This document shows positions 46,514 to 57,098 of a DNA stretch of 64,000 nt, piece after piece. The DNA is from Gammaproteobacteria bacterium (lineage in GTDB: Bacteria > Pseudomonadota > Gammaproteobacteria > Pseudomonadales > Azotimanducaceae). Every line of letters starts with the position of its first letter. Within the stretch, counting starts at the first letter, position 1. Below the pieces are notes generated by a model that was not told the origin of the DNA, did no database searches, and saw only the letters and a list, made by a program, of their open reading frames with translations. The position numbers were made by a program, and so were the translations under genes. The stretch lies in assembly GCA_026706665.1 (NCBI GenBank), contig JAPOYI010000152.1, forward strand, positions 42,288 to 106,287. Reading direction: 5' to 3'.

Positions 46514-48037
46514 CTACAAGTCATGGTTGTGCAGCGCTATCTGGTCGCCATCGAGTTCGGTCTGCCGAAGCAGCTTGCTCGCGTCGTTCCGGTCGAGGGA
46601 CAGGCGGTCGAGATAGGCTTCGTCGATGTCGCCGGTCACGTAGTGCCCATCGAACACCGAACAGTCAAAAGCCTCGAGGCTGGGATTGCCTTCCTGCGCG
46701 GAGGCGATGAGGTCTCCGATGGTCTGGTAGATCAGCCAGTCGGCGCCGATGATCCGGCCGATTTCCTCTTCCGTGCGGTTGTACGCGACGAACTCGTTCG
46801 CCGCCGGCATGTCGATGCCGTAGACGTTCGGGTAGCGAACCGGCGGCGCCGCGCAGGCGAAGTACACCTTTCGCGCGCCGGCGTCCCGGGCAAGCTGGAT
46901 GATCTGCGTGGTGGTCGTTCCGCGTACGATTGAATCGTCCACCAGCAAGACGTTCTTGTCTTTGAATTCCAGCTCGATGGCGTTGTGCTTCTGCCGGACG
47001 GACTGCCGCCGCTGGCTCTGCCCGGGCATGATGAAGGTCCGGCCCACGTACGGGTTCTTCACCAGGCCCTCGCGAAACTTGACGTCCAGGCGATGCGCGA
47101 GCGGCAGGGCCGCCGTGCGCGCCGTGTCCGGGACGGGAATCACCACGTCGATGTCGTGGTCGCGTTGCGAGTAGTGGTCGACGATACGGTCCGCCAGCGT
47201 CTCCCCCATCCGCAGGCGCGCCTTGTACACCGAGACTTCATCCATGATGGAGTCCGGGCGCGCGAAGTAGACGTGTTCGAAGATGCACGGCGAATAAGCG
47301 CGCTCCGGACCGCAGCGCTTCGTGTGAAGGTTGCCGTCAACGTCGATATAGACCGCTTCGCCGGGCAACACGTCCCGTATCAACTCGAATCCGAGGGTGT
47401 CGAGCACGACACTTTCCGAGGCCACGATGTACTCGGTGCCCGAGTCCGCCTCGCGCCGCCCGAAGACCAGCGGCCGGATGCCGTAGCAGTCGCGAAATCC
47501 CACGATGCCGCCGCCGATGATCATCGCCACCACGGCGTAGGCGCCGCGGCAGCGCCGATGCACGCCTTGCACAGCGGCGAAGATGTCGTCCGCATCCGGC
47601 GTCTGGGCGCCGGTCTGATCCAGTTCGTGCGCGAAGACGTTGAGCAGAATCTCGGAATCCGAGTCGGTGTTGACGTGGCGTCGATCCTCGTGGAACACGT
47701 CCCGTTCCAGTTCCTCGGCATTGGTCAGATTGCCGTTGTGCGCAAGCGCGATGCCGTAGGGCGAGTTGACGTACATGGGCTGCGCTTCCGCCGAACTCGA
47801 AGTTCCCGCGGTCGGGTAGCGTACATGCCCTATCCCGAGGTTCCCGACCAGGCGCTGCATATGCCGCTGCTCGAAGACATCGCGCACCAGGCCGTTCGCC
47901 TTGCGCAGCTGTACCCTGGTGCCGTCGCAGGTGACCATGCCCGCCGCATCCTGGCCGCGGTGCTGCAACGCCGTCAATGCGTCATACAGCGCCTGGTTGG
48001 CCTGGGCCCTGGTCACGATTCCAACAACGCCACACAT
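46514..48037 (-). CDS. purF: Amidophosphoribosyltransferase
   Basis: PurF makes phosphoribosylamine, the first step of purine synthesis. The 507-residue enzyme starts MCGVVGIV, with Cys2 as the glutaminase nucleophile after Met removal, so no propeptide is present. [12 protein letters not shown] and [12 protein letters not shown] belong to the glutaminase domain; the PRPP site is [16 protein letters not shown] 48037 shares one base with the stop of cvpA (TGATG), the conserved cvpA-purF pairing. Confidence 0.96.
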   Translation of the reverse strand: MCGVVGIVTRAQANQALYDALTALQHRGQDAAGMVTCDGTRVQLRKANGLVRDVFEQRHMQRLVGNLGIGHVRYPTAGTSSSAEAQPMYVNSPYGIALAHNGNLTNAEELERDVFHEDRRHVNTDSDSEILLNVFAHELDQTGAQTPDADDIFAAVQGVHRRCRGAYAVVAMIIGGGIVGFRDCYGIRPLVFGRREADSGTEYIVASESVVLDTLGFELIRDVLPGEAVYIDVDGNLHTKRCGPERAYSPCIFEHVYFARPDSIMDEVSVYKARLRMGETLADRIVDHYSQRDHDIDVVIPVPDTARTAALPLAHRLDVKFREGLVKNPYVGRTFIMPGQSQRRQSVRQKHNAIELEFKDKNVLLVDDSIVRGTTTTQIIQLARDAGARKVYFACAAPPVRYPNVYGIDMPAANEFVAYNRTEEEIGRIIGADWLIYQTIGDLIASAQEGNPSLEAFDCSVFDGHYVTGDIDEAYLDRLSLDRNDASKLLRQTELDGDQIALHNHDL

Positions 48038-48576
48038 CAGATTTCCATCGAGCCCCGCTCCCGGGTCCCGGCATCCAGCGATCCCAGGTCCGCCGGTTCC
48101 GCGCCCGTCAAGCGAAACAACCTGAGGATGTCGTCCTCGAAAACGAGCAACTCCGGCCGCAGCAGGGACTCGTCCCACCAGACGCTTGTCTCCGCGAAGG
48201 GCCGCATCAGGATGAGCCCGGCCACCACGACCAGCCCGCCGCGCAACGCGCCGAACATGAAGCCGAGGAACCGGTCGGTGCCACTCAGGCCGGTGGATTG
48301 AATCAGCTTGGCCAGTGACCACTGCGAAAGGCCACCTGCGATCAGTACCCCAAAGAAAACGGCGAGAAAGGCGATGACGACGCGGATCGGCCGACTCGCC
48401 TCGATAGCAGCCGACAGGTGATCCGCAAGCAGCGGGGCGAGCAGCATCGCACCAGCGATTGCGCAAACCCAGATAACGAGCGAAACGAGTTCCTTGACCA
48501 GCCCCCGGGCCAGCCCGATCACGGCCGACAGCAGAATGAGGCAAACGATGACGATGTCGGCCGCGGGCAGTATCAA
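48037..48576 (-). CDS. cvpA: CvpA family membrane protein
   Basis: CvpA is a four-helix inner-membrane protein needed for colicin V production and envelope stress tolerance in E. coli. The 179-residue product has [19 protein letters not shown] at its N-terminus and [17 protein letters not shown] later, both family hallmarks. The best start is TTG 48576, 7 bp after a perfect GGAGGA; frames from earlier starts overlap dedD. It is coupled to purF by a TGATG. Confidence 0.88.
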   Translation of the reverse strand: MILPAADIVIVCLILLSAVIGLARGLVKELVSLVIWVCAIAGAMLLAPLLADHLSAAIEASRPIRVVIAFLAVFFGVLIAGGLSQWSLAKLIQSTGLSGTDRFLGFMFGALRGGLVVVAGLILMRPFAETSVWWDESLLRPELLVFEDDILRLFRLTGAEPADLGSLDAGTRERGSMEI

Positions 48577-48619
48577 GGCCGTGTCCTCCGGCGTGCGTCG
48601 CCTGTGTTGGGCAAGGACA

Positions 48620-49180
48620 TCAATACCCGAACCTGACCACAATGGCGTCGACGCCATAGCGGTCGGACAGCTCCGACTTGAGGCGATCGGCATCTTCCCG
48701 GTCAATCATCGGACCAACGGCGACGCGCGTCCGTTTTTCCGGCCTCTGGCCCGCCACTTTCAACTTCGAGGTCAACACGTGGTAGCCGTCCGAGCGCAAC
48801 CGGTCACCCAACGCTTCGGCACGTTCATGCTCGGCAAAGCTGCCAACCTGGACGGCCCACGCATCCGCCGGCATCTCCAGCGGCTCGTCCTCCTCGGCAA
48901 GCACGGGTTCGCCGATCTTGACCCCCGTCTCGAGCCGATAGCCCTCGGCGTCCGTTTCCGCCAGCACTTCATCGCGCCCGGCGATGGTTGAAGCGAAGTC
49001 CGGGACAGGTTCGTCCTGCACCGCCTCCACGGCACTGACGTCGATGTGCTGTTCGTCCAGCGGCGGCAACTCCAGTGGATCGAGCCCGTCACCGTCGAAG
49101 AGCATGGGGAAGAAAATCGCCGCCAGGGCGACCAGAAGGATGGTTCCGGTAACCCGGTATCGGGTCTGGTCGCTCAGCAT
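48620..49180 (-). CDS. dedD: SPOR-domain protein (DedD-like)
   Basis: The 186-residue protein has a short cytoplasmic start, one transmembrane helix (TGTILLVALAAIFFPMLF), an acidic linker, and a C-terminal SPOR domain (WAVQVGSFAEHERAEALGDR to GPMIDREDADRLKSEL). SPOR domains bind denuded peptidoglycan at the septum, so it likely acts in cell division. Position between folC and cvpA matches dedD in E. coli. Confidence 0.9.
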   Translation of the reverse strand: MLSDQTRYRVTGTILLVALAAIFFPMLFDGDGLDPLELPPLDEQHIDVSAVEAVQDEPVPDFASTIAGRDEVLAETDAEGYRLETGVKIGEPVLAEEDEPLEMPADAWAVQVGSFAEHERAEALGDRLRSDGYHVLTSKLKVAGQRPEKRTRVAVGPMIDREDADRLKSELSDRYGVDAIVVRFGY

Positions 49181-49222
49181 TGAGCGTAGCCGGAAGTTGC
49201 CGCGAAAGGTCGGGGGCTGGAA

Positions 49223-50500
49223 CTACTTTGCACGGATCAGTTCTTGTCGCGCGCGGGCCACGGTATCGAACGAACCGAGCACGAGGATACCATCGTTTAC
49301 CTCCGTAGTAGATACGGCATACGCGATGGCGTCCCGCGTTCGGGGGTGTCGCGCGTGCCGAACGGGCAGCCGTCTGCCCAGTTCTTCGGCGCTCAGTCCC
49401 CGAGGCGCGGCGTTGTCCGTGACCACCCAACGGTCGACTCGGCCGGCAAGAGCCATGGCGACGCCGGCATGATCCTTGTCTTCCAGCATGCCGAGAATCG
49501 CGACCGCGATGCGCCCCTCCAGGTTCTCGCGAAGGAACCGCGCCGCATGCGGGTTGTGCGCGACATCGAGCACCCACCGGCGGGCGTGCGCGTCCAGGCG
49601 TTCGAGACGACCCGGAATCGTCGCGAGACGGCAAGCTTCGGCAAGTGTGGCCGGTTCGAAGTCCGGCTCGATCATGGCCAGCGCCTGCAACGCTGCCGCA
49701 GCATTGTCCGCCGCTACCCGGGGGCGTTCGCCGACCCGGACCCGCCGGCCATCGAACAGCTTCACGTCCCAGCCGCACCCGTCGACGGCGTGCTGATAGT
49801 CGACTCCGTTCGCGACGAGCGGCGCGTGAAGTTCCGCCGCCCGCGCGCGAACGGAGTTCGGCATCTCGCGGGCGCCGAATACGACCGGCCGTCCCCGGCG
49901 CATCACTCCCGCCTTCTCCGCGCCGATGGCCTCGACATCGGGGCCGAGGTAGTCCTGGTGCTCAAGGCCGATGCTCGTGATGATCGCGACATCCGCATCG
50001 ACGACGTTGACCGCGTCAAGACGTCCCCCGAGCCCCACCTCAAGCACCGACGCGTCGACCTTGCGCTGGCGGAATACACTGAACGCCGCGAGGATCGCGT
50101 ACTCGAAGTAGGTGAGCGCCACGTCCTGGCGGGCGGCTTCCACGGTTTCGAAAGCGGTCACGATCTCCTCGTCTTCGACTTCCGCAGCATCGACGCGGAT
50201 ACGTTCGTTGAAGCGCGCGAGGTGTGGCGAGAGCGTGGTCCCAACGGTCCGGCCCGAGGCCAGCAGCAGGCGTTCCAGGAAAATCGCCGTCGACCCCTTG
50301 CCGTTCGTGCCAGCCACCACGAAATTGACGGGGGCTGGCGGATTGAGACCGGCACGGGCGGCCACCTCCGCCACGTGTCCGACTCCCCGAACCACGGTTT
50401 TCGGGTGTTCGACGCCGATGCGCTCCAGCCAGCCCGCGAGGTCGCCGGCCCCTGGGGCACGCAGTGTTTCGCCCCCGCCCAGGTCCGCTCTTTCGCCCAT
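49223..50500 (-). CDS. folC: Dihydrofolate/folylpolyglutamate synthase
   Basis: FolC adds L-glutamate to dihydropteroate and to folates. The 425-residue protein has the P-loop VAGTNGKGSTAIFLE, SPHLARFNERIRVD, and VLEVGLGGRLDAVN, with the C-terminal Mur ligase-type domain. ATG 50500 lies 8 bp after the trpA stop. In many Gammaproteobacteria accD lies between trpA and folC; it is absent here. The protein is complete. Confidence 0.94.
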   Translation of the reverse strand: MGERADLGGGETLRAPGAGDLAGWLERIGVEHPKTVVRGVGHVAEVAARAGLNPPAPVNFVVAGTNGKGSTAIFLERLLLASGRTVGTTLSPHLARFNERIRVDAAEVEDEEIVTAFETVEAARQDVALTYFEYAILAAFSVFRQRKVDASVLEVGLGGRLDAVNVVDADVAIITSIGLEHQDYLGPDVEAIGAEKAGVMRRGRPVVFGAREMPNSVRARAAELHAPLVANGVDYQHAVDGCGWDVKLFDGRRVRVGERPRVAADNAAAALQALAMIEPDFEPATLAEACRLATIPGRLERLDAHARRWVLDVAHNPHAARFLRENLEGRIAVAILGMLEDKDHAGVAMALAGRVDRWVVTDNAAPRGLSAEELGRRLPVRHARHPRTRDAIAYAVSTTEVNDGILVLGSFDTVARARQELIRAK

Positions 50501-50508
50501 CCCGGCCC

Positions 50509-51315
50509 TCACAACGTGTCTATGGCGTCCCGCAACAGGGCCACCCGCTTCTCGAGCGCAGCCGGGATGCTGGCGGGATCGTCCCGGCGTTCCCCCATGA
50601 CGTCCACCAGCATGCTTCCCACGACGATGCCATCGGCTACGCGGGCCACGGCACGGGCCGACTCCGCATCCCGTATGCCGAAGCCTACCTGTACAGGCAG
50701 GCTGCACACTTCCCGCAACGCAGAGATATTGCGCGCCACATCAGCAGTGTCGAGGTGGCGGGCACCGGTCACGCCCTTGAGCGACACGTAGTAGATGAAC
50801 CCGCTTCCACGCTGGGCAATGCGCGCGGCCCGTTCGCTGGATGTTGTTGGCGCCACCAGGAAGATCAGGTCGAGGTCCTGGCGCGCCAACGATGCCTGCG
50901 CTTCGGCAGCCTCTTCCGGCGGCAGGTTGACGACGATGAGACCGTCCACCCCGGCTTCCCGCGCACGGCAGGCAAACGCCTCGTACCCCATGCGCATGAC
51001 GCTGTTGAGATATCCCATGAGCACCACCGGCGTCACGTCATTCCCGTTCCGAAACTCACGGGTCATGTCCAGCACGGAGGCCAGCGTCACCCCGTTTGCG
51101 AGGGCGCGTTCGGACGATCGCTGGATCGACGGCCCCTCGGCCTCCGGGTCCGAGAACGGCACGCCGAGTTCGACGATGTCCGCGCCGCCCCGCACCAGGG
51201 CATGCAGTGCGGGCACGGTGGCCTCCGGGCCGGGATCTCCGGCAGTGATGAAGGCCGTCAACGCCCTTGTGCCGCCGGCAAGACGCGCAGCCAGCGTTGC
51301 GGCCAGCCGGCTCAC
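50509..51315 (-). CDS. trpA: Tryptophan synthase alpha chain
   Basis: TrpA cleaves indole-3-glycerol phosphate to indole. The 268-residue barrel has [28 protein letters not shown] with the catalytic glutamate and aspartate region, [24 protein letters not shown], and FGIRDAESA. It overlaps trpB by 4 bp (ATGA), as the two subunits form one complex with an indole tunnel. Confidence 0.95.
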   Translation of the reverse strand: MSRLAATLAARLAGGTRALTAFITAGDPGPEATVPALHALVRGGADIVELGVPFSDPEAEGPSIQRSSERALANGVTLASVLDMTREFRNGNDVTPVVLMGYLNSVMRMGYEAFACRAREAGVDGLIVVNLPPEEAAEAQASLARQDLDLIFLVAPTTSSERAARIAQRGSGFIYYVSLKGVTGARHLDTADVARNISALREVCSLPVQVGFGIRDAESARAVARVADGIVVGSMLVDVMGERRDDPASIPAALEKRVALLRDAIDTL

Positions 51316-52526
51316 AGGCCGATGCCGTCGAGTTCGGCCACGGTGTTGATGTCCTTGTCGCCGCGGCCGGAGAGATTCACGATGACGATGTCGGCGGTGG
51401 CCATCTTCGGCGCTTCCCGCGCGACCCAGGCCACGGCGTGGCTTGACTCCAGCGCGGGAAGGATGCCCTCGGTCCGGTTCAGCAACCGGAACGCCTCCAG
51501 CGCTTCGTCGTCCGTGACCGCGGTATAGCGCGCGCGGCCAATGTCCTTCCAGTAGGCGTGTTCCGGCCCGACGCCCGGGTAGTCGAGCCCGGCCGAAATC
51601 GAGTGGGTCTGCATGATCTGGCCGTCTTGGTCCTGCATCAGGTACGTGTGCTGGCCGTGCAGGACGCCCGGGGTTCCCGCGTTGAGCGGCGCCGCATGCT
51701 GCTCGGTCCCGAGGCCAAGTCCCGCCGCCTCCACGCCCACCATGTCGACGCCCTCGTCATCCACGAAGGGATAGAACAGTCCCATGGCGTTGGAACCGCC
51801 GCCGATGCACGCCACCAGCAGGTCCGGCAGGCGACCCTCGAGACCCAGGCACTGCGAGCGGGCCTCCCGGCCGATCACCGCCTGGAAGTCCCGCACCATC
51901 ATGGGATACGGATGCGGCCCCGCGACGCTGCCGATGATGTAGTGCGTCGTGTCGACATTGGTGACCCAGTCCCGCATCGCATCGTTCATCGCGTCCTTCA
52001 GCGTTTTCGAACCCGATTCGACCGGGACGACCTGCGCCCCGAGCATCTTCATGCGATAGACGTTGGCGCTTTGCCGGGCGATGTCTTCCGAACCCATGTA
52101 GACGCGGCACTCCAGGCCTATGCGCGCCGCGACCGTCGCGGTGGCGACGCCGTGCTGGCCTGCCCCGGTCTCCGCGATGATGCGCGGCTTGCCCATCCGC
52201 TTCGCCAGCAGGGCCTGACCCACGGTGTTGTTGATCTTGTGCGCGCCCGTGTGATTGAGATCCTCGCGCTTCAGGTAGATCTTCGCTCCGCCCAACTCGG
52301 CCGTAAGTCGCTCGGCCAGGTAAAGGGGTGTAGGTCTGCCTACGTAGCTTGCAAGGTCGTGGTCCAGCTCGCGCCGGAAATCGTCGTCGTCCTTCAGCGC
52401 CTCGTAGAGCGTGGTCAGTTGATCCAGCGCGTGCATCAGCGTTTCCGCGACGAATCGGCCGCCGTAAGGGCCGAACCGCCCTCCCCGCCGGGGTTCTCGA
52501 TAGGGTGTCTTATTCGTTCCCGCCAC
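51312..52526 (-). CDS. trpB: Tryptophan synthase beta chain
   Basis: TrpB joins indole and serine with PLP. The 404-residue enzyme has the PLP lysine in [24 protein letters not shown], the phosphate-binding loop GGGSNAMG, and [11 protein letters not shown] near the end. It overlaps the 3' end of trpF by 17 bp and trpA by 4 bp, so the three trp genes are translated as one unit; trpC, trpD and trpE are not in the window. Confidence 0.96.
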   Translation of the reverse strand: MAGTNKTPYREPRRGGRFGPYGGRFVAETLMHALDQLTTLYEALKDDDDFRRELDHDLASYVGRPTPLYLAERLTAELGGAKIYLKREDLNHTGAHKINNTVGQALLAKRMGKPRIIAETGAGQHGVATATVAARIGLECRVYMGSEDIARQSANVYRMKMLGAQVVPVESGSKTLKDAMNDAMRDWVTNVDTTHYIIGSVAGPHPYPMMVRDFQAVIGREARSQCLGLEGRLPDLLVACIGGGSNAMGLFYPFVDDEGVDMVGVEAAGLGLGTEQHAAPLNAGTPGVLHGQHTYLMQDQDGQIMQTHSISAGLDYPGVGPEHAYWKDIGRARYTAVTDDEALEAFRLLNRTEGILPALESSHAVAWVAREAPKMATADIVIVNLSGRGDKDINTVAELDGIGL

Positions 52527-53142
52527 GCCTTACCTCGTCCATGAACGCGCGCACTTTTTCCGGGCTCTTTACGCCCTTCGTCTCGTTCTCGACGCCGCTG
52601 CTGACGTCGACGCCGTAGGGACGCAACCGGCGAATCGCGTCGCACACGTTGTCCGGCGTCAGACCCCCGGCGAGCACCAGGGGTTTGATCGCGTTCGCCG
52701 GCCAAAGCGACCAGTCGAAAGTCCGGCCCGTACCTCCGCGCGCCGCCGGGTCGAACGTGTCCAGCAAGAATGCCGCCGCGGAGCCATAGTGCTGCTCCAG
52801 GGACGTGACGTCGAGAGGTTCCCGGACGCTTATCGCCTTGGCGTACGGCACGCCGAACCGCTCGCATGCCGCGGGCGGTTCGTCGCCGTTGAACTGCAGT
52901 AGACCCAGCGGCACCTCGCGAAGCACTGCTTCGATCCGCTCGGGTTCGGCGTCCACGAATATTCCGACCGGGGTGACAAACGGAGGCAGGCAGGCGGCGA
53001 TGTCCCGCGCGAGGGGCACCGATACGCACCTTGGGCTTCCCGGGAAGAAGTTGATGCCGATGGCGTCACATCCGGCGGCCGCAGCGACCGCGGCATCGCG
53101 TACGGTAGTAATCCCGCAGATCTTTGCCCGTACGCGCACCAC
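52510..53142 (-). CDS. trpF: Phosphoribosylanthranilate isomerase
   Basis: TrpF makes CdRP from PRA in tryptophan synthesis. The 210-residue barrel has [11 protein letters not shown] with the catalytic cysteine, [34 protein letters not shown] with the catalytic aspartate, and [13 protein letters not shown] 53142 or 53139 is the start, 31 bp after truA; the longer frame upstream lies inside truA. Confidence 0.94.
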   Translation of the reverse strand: MVRVRAKICGITTVRDAAVAAAAGCDAIGINFFPGSPRCVSVPLARDIAACLPPFVTPVGIFVDAEPERIEAVLREVPLGLLQFNGDEPPAACERFGVPYAKAISVREPLDVTSLEQHYGSAAAFLLDTFDPAARGGTGRTFDWSLWPANAIKPLVLAGGLTPDNVCDAIRRLRPYGVDVSSGVENETKGVKSPEKVRAFMDEVRRGGNE

Positions 53143-53173
53143 GCATTCACCCGGCGAAACCGTTGATTTTACG

Positions 53174-53953
53174 TCAGGCGGATTCCAGCGTCGGCGGCGG
53201 ACGATAGTCGACGTCGAAATCCGCATAGCTGACCCGCACGAGGTAGAGGCCTGCTGCCGCCGCCGTCGGCGCCGCGCTGGTTCTGTCCCGGCACGCAAGC
53301 AACCGCGCCAGGTATCCCGCGTCTTCCTTCCCAACGCCAACGCGGCGCAGGCTCCCGGCGATATTCCGCACCATCCGCAGGAGAAACGCATTCGCGGCGA
53401 TGTCCAGGACAACCTGGCGGCCGCGCCGGTATACGCTGGCCGAATGCACGCAACGGTACGGGGTGTTCGACTGGCAACCGGCTGCCCGGAACGAACTGAA
53501 GTCCTGCTCGCCGAGCAGGCACCGGCAGGCCCTGGACATGGCTGTCTCGTCCAGGCGTTCCGGGGACCAGGCCACCTTTCCACGTAGCAGTGCGGGCGCC
53601 GTCTCCGACTCGAGAAAGATGTAGACATAGCGGCGTTCGAGGGCATTGAAACGCGCGTTGAATCCGTCCGCCGCGCGGCGCGACCAGATGACCGAAACCG
53701 CGCCGTCCACGAGCGAATTGACCCCCCGGCGCCAGGCTTCCAGCGGTCTCTCGGCATGTGTCGAGAAACTCACGACCTGCTGTGTCGCATGCACGCCGGC
53801 ATCCGTCCGTCCGGCGGCAGTGACGCGAACCGATTCTCCAGCGACCTCGGAGACTGCCGCCTCCAGGGTCTCCTGGACGGTCGGAACGCCCCGCTGCGCC
53901 TGGAAGCCGTGGAAGGCGCCGCCGTCGTATTCGAGTCCCAGTGCGATGATCAC
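53174..53953 (-). CDS. truA: tRNA pseudouridine(38-40) synthase
   Basis: TruA modifies U38-40 in the anticodon stem. The 259-residue protein starts LGLEYDGGAFHGFQAQ, has the catalytic aspartate in AAGRTDAGVHATQQV, FNARFNALERRYVYIF, and FLLRMVRNIAGSLRRVG near the C-terminus. It lies 12 bp after fimV, in the conserved asd-fimV-truA-trpF order. Confidence 0.95.
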   Translation of the reverse strand: MIIALGLEYDGGAFHGFQAQRGVPTVQETLEAAVSEVAGESVRVTAAGRTDAGVHATQQVVSFSTHAERPLEAWRRGVNSLVDGAVSVIWSRRAADGFNARFNALERRYVYIFLESETAPALLRGKVAWSPERLDETAMSRACRCLLGEQDFSSFRAAGCQSNTPYRCVHSASVYRRGRQVVLDIAANAFLLRMVRNIAGSLRRVGVGKEDAGYLARLLACRDRTSAAPTAAAAGLYLVRVSYADFDVDYRPPPTLESA

Positions 53954-53965
53954 GCCGGGTCGCTG

Positions 53966-54919
53966 TCACTCCAACTGCTGGAGGAGTTGTGCCGCTTCGC
54001 GAGATTCGTCATCGCTCCCTTCGGTCATCACTTCCCTCAGGACTTCGCGAGCCTGGTCCGTGCGCCCCAGGTCCAGGAGGGCGCGCGCAAGGTTGAGTTT
54101 TGTTTCGGGTCCGATCTCATCGGGGTCCGGGTCCGCATCTCGCTCCGGCTCGGGCGCGGGCCTCCCCGCGCCCACCCGCCGGGCGCCGAGCGGCCGCTGC
54201 GGCGGTTCCCCCGAATCCACCCGGCTTGCCCGCCGGCTCCTCGCGAAAACGATCAACACCGCACCAACGAGCAGCACCGCGAGGACGACGCCCATGATCA
54301 CGTTGGTCGGGATTTTCGCAACATCCCTCGGAGCCCCCGATTGCGGGGCGGCCTCACGCTCCTGGCTCTCCGTCAGACGGCGCCGCATTGTCGTTATCTG
54401 GCTTTCCAGGGCCTGGATCTTGTCCGTCGCAACGTCGAGTTCCACCTGGACGGTCTCCAGGCGGTCTTCCAGCTCCGCGTTGCGCATCGCCAGGTTTTCG
54501 GGGTCCATGGCGGGGTCCGCGGGCAGGGGCACCACATCCCGAAACGAGACCTCCTCGGGAGGCTCTACGGTGGAAGGGGCCGGTTCCGGCTCCACCGGGT
54601 CCGTCGGGGGTTCCGCCGCCGCGACAGATGTTGGTACCTGAAGCATCACGCCCCGCATCAGCACGTTCGGGTCGCCCTCGACAAACGCATCCGGGTTCAT
54701 GCGTTGCAGGGCCGAAACAGTCTCAGCCAGCGTCATGTCGGGCGGCCTCACCGCCCTTGCGATGGACCAGAGCGTATCGTTCCGCGTTGTCGGCCCGTAC
54801 ATCTCCGCGTCCGCCGGGTCGGGACTCGACGTGTCCGCATCCGAAGGTGCTTCCTCAGCGAATGCGAACTGCCACGAGGCGATGCATAGCAGCGCGCCCA
54901 GCCACACTCCCGGCCGCAC
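53966..54919 (-). CDS. fimV: FimV/HubP-like LysM-domain polar organiser, short form
   Basis: The product has a signal or anchor segment (WLGALLCIASWQFAFA), a LysM-like region (YGPTTRNDTLWSIARAVRP), a coiled-coil stretch (LAMRNAELEDRLETVQVELD), a transmembrane helix (VIMGVVLAVLLVGAVLIVF), and a C-terminal TPR-like FimV motif (LNLARALLDLGRTDQAREVL). In Pseudomonas FimV localises type IV pili and polar proteins. At about 317 residues it lacks the large acidic repeat region of longer FimV proteins. GTG 54919 is a likely start because it precedes the signal segment, but the frame extends to 55054 inside asd. Confidence 0.8.
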   Translation of the reverse strand: MRPGVWLGALLCIASWQFAFAEEAPSDADTSSPDPADAEMYGPTTRNDTLWSIARAVRPPDMTLAETVSALQRMNPDAFVEGDPNVLMRGVMLQVPTSVAAAEPPTDPVEPEPAPSTVEPPEEVSFRDVVPLPADPAMDPENLAMRNAELEDRLETVQVELDVATDKIQALESQITTMRRRLTESQEREAAPQSGAPRDVAKIPTNVIMGVVLAVLLVGAVLIVFARSRRASRVDSGEPPQRPLGARRVGAGRPAPEPERDADPDPDEIGPETKLNLARALLDLGRTDQAREVLREVMTEGSDDESREAAQLLQQLE

Positions 54920-54966
54920 CGCGGGAGCGATGCCGCCAGCCTCACGCCGTTCTTCGGCGCGGGCAG

Positions 54967-55989
54967 CTATGCCGCCAGTTTCGGCAACAGGTGTTCTGCG
55001 ATCTGAACGCTGTTCAGCGCGGCGCCCTTTCGCACGTTGTCTGAGACTATCCATAGATTCAGTCCATTCGGGTGAGAAATGTCCTCTCGAATCCGGCCCA
55101 CGTAGACCGAATCATGGCCGGCCGCATCCCCGAATGCCGTGGGGTAGCCGGCGTCATTGCGTTCGTCGATCACTGTCACGCCATCGGCAGCGGCCAGCAG
55201 TTCCTTCGCCCATTCCGCCGAGATCTGCTCATGCGTCTCGATATGCACCGCCTCGGAATGGCCGTAGAACACCGGAATCCGCACGCAGGTGGGATTCACA
55301 CGGATGTTCTCGTCGTCAAAGATCTTCTGCGTCTCCCAGACCATCTTCATCTCTTCGATCGTGTAGCCGTTCTCCTGGAAGTCATTGATCTGCGGAATCG
55401 CATTGAAAGCGATCTGCACGGGGTGTACGACGGGCTCCGCATCCTTGCCGTTCAGAAGGTTGGCCGTCTGGCTGGCGAGTTCGGATACGCCGCGCGCCCC
55501 GGCACCCGACACGGCCTGGTAAGTCGCCACGTTGATGCGCGAGATACCCACGGCATCGTAAATCGGCTTGAGCGCCACCACCATCTGGATCGTCGAGCAG
55601 TTGGGGTTCGCGATGATGCCGCGCGCCGCGTATCCGTCGATGCAGTGCGGGTTCACCTCGGGCACGATCAGCGGCACGTCGTCGTCGTAGCGGAACCGGG
55701 AGGTATTGTCGATGACCACCGCGCCGGCCGCGGCGGCGCGCGGCGCATGCTCTCCGCTGACCGGACCGCCAGCGGAAAAGAGCCCAATCTGGATGTTCTC
55801 GAAATCGAACTCGTCAAGCGCTTCGACCCGATGGGACCTGCCGCGGTACTGCAGTCGCCGGCCGGCCGACCGGGGGCTGGCGAGCAACACCAGGCGATCC
55901 ACCGGAAAGCCGCGCTCTTCGAGCACTTCCCGCATCGCCTCTCCTACGGCCCCAGTGGCGCCGGCGATGGCAACGTTAACCTTTTCCAT
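54967..55989 (-). CDS. asd: Aspartate-semialdehyde dehydrogenase
   Basis: Asd supplies the common precursor of lysine/DAP, threonine and methionine. The 340-residue enzyme begins VNVAIAGATGAVGEAM (NADP loop), has IIANPNCSTIQMV with the catalytic cysteine, YQAVSGAGARGVSEL, and the VFYGHSEAVHIET histidine. It lies 8 bp after leuB. The synteny leuB-asd-fimV-truA is conserved in pseudomonads. Confidence 0.96.
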   Translation of the reverse strand: MEKVNVAIAGATGAVGEAMREVLEERGFPVDRLVLLASPRSAGRRLQYRGRSHRVEALDEFDFENIQIGLFSAGGPVSGEHAPRAAAAGAVVIDNTSRFRYDDDVPLIVPEVNPHCIDGYAARGIIANPNCSTIQMVVALKPIYDAVGISRINVATYQAVSGAGARGVSELASQTANLLNGKDAEPVVHPVQIAFNAIPQINDFQENGYTIEEMKMVWETQKIFDDENIRVNPTCVRIPVFYGHSEAVHIETHEQISAEWAKELLAAADGVTVIDERNDAGYPTAFGDAAGHDSVYVGRIREDISHPNGLNLWIVSDNVRKGAALNSVQIAEHLLPKLAA

Positions 55990-55997
55990 TCGATCTT

Positions 55998-57098
55998 CTA
56001 CAGGTCTGGATGGCCAACGGCATCACCGACCAATGCGGCGATGACCGCATCCGCCATCTCGTCGGTGCCAACGCACCGTAGATGTTCCCCGCCACCTTCG
56101 GGAAAAATGTCAGCGGTACGCAACCCGTCGTCCAGCACCGAGGCCACCGCCGCTTCGACGCGATCCGCGGCGGCTGGCGCATCGAGGCTGTATCGCAGCA
56201 TCATGGCCGCCGACATGATGGTGGCGAGCGGGTTCGCGATATTGCGGCCGGCAATATCGGGGGCGGTCCCGTGCACGGGCTCATACATGCCCTGATCGCC
56301 TGCGTTGAGCGACGCCGAGGGAAGCATGCCGAGGGATCCCGTCAGCATGGCGGCAACATCCGAGAGAATGTCGCCGAACATGTTCCCGGTTACGACCACG
56401 TCGAACTGTTTCGGTTCTCGCACCAGCTGCATCCCGGCATTGTCGACATACATGTGAGACAGCTCCACGTCGGGGTAATCGCCCGCCACCTCGCAGACGA
56501 CATCGCGCCAGAGCTGGGTCACTTCCAGTATGTTGGCCTTGTCCACCGAAGTCACCTGCTGCCGGCGCTTGCGCGCGAGGTCGAAAGCGACCCGCGCGAT
56601 CCGTTCGATCTCGCGCTCGTCGTATACGAGGGTATTGAACCCCCTCCTGCCGCCGTGCTCCACCTCGACCCCGCGCGGCTCGCCGAAGTAGATGCCCCCG
56701 GTCAATTCACGCACGATCAGGATGTCGAGCCCGGCGACGAGTTCCGGCTTCAGGGACGACGCCCGCGCCAGTGGCTCGAACAGGATCGCCGGCCGCAGGT
56801 TGGCGAACACGTCAAGGCCGGACCGCAAGCCGAGCAGGGCTTTCTCCGGACGCTGATCCATGGGCAGATCGTCCCACTTCGGACCGCCAACGGCTCCAAG
56901 CAGGACGGCGTCCGCCTTTTTCGCCGCCTCGAGCGCATCGGGCGGAAGCGGATCTCCATGGCGGTCGATGGCTATTCCGCCCACCTCCGCGTACTCGAAG
57001 TCGATCGCGGTATCCACATGCTCCAGCACCCGAACCACGTGGGGCATGATCTCCGCACCAATGCCGTCTCCAGGCAGCACCAGGACATTCGCGCTCAT
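55998..57098 (-). CDS. leuB: 3-isopropylmalate dehydrogenase
   Basis: LeuB oxidises and decarboxylates 3-isopropylmalate in leucine synthesis. The 366-residue protein has [49 protein letters not shown], and [14 protein letters not shown] with the metal-binding aspartates. Its start ATG at 57098 overlaps the end of leuD by 4 bp. Confidence 0.97.
   Translation of the reverse strand: MSANVLVLPGDGIGAEIMPHVVRVLEHVDTAIDFEYAEVGGIAIDRHGDPLPPDALEAAKKADAVLLGAVGGPKWDDLPMDQRPEKALLGLRSGLDVFANLRPAILFEPLARASSLKPELVAGLDILIVRELTGGIYFGEPRGVEVEHGGRRGFNTLVYDEREIERIARVAFDLARKRRQQVTSVDKANILEVTQLWRDVVCEVAGDYPDVELSHMYVDNAGMQLVREPKQFDVVVTGNMFGDILSDVAAMLTGSLGMLPSASLNAGDQGMYEPVHGTAPDIAGRNIANPLATIMSAAMMLRYSLDAPAAADRVEAAVASVLDDGLRTADIFPEGGGEHLRCVGTDEMADAVIAALVGDAVGHPDL

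Noticed and set aside
49244..50791. 515-codon plus-strand frame
   Set aside because: Antisense to folC and trpA, low-complexity and without domain motifs.
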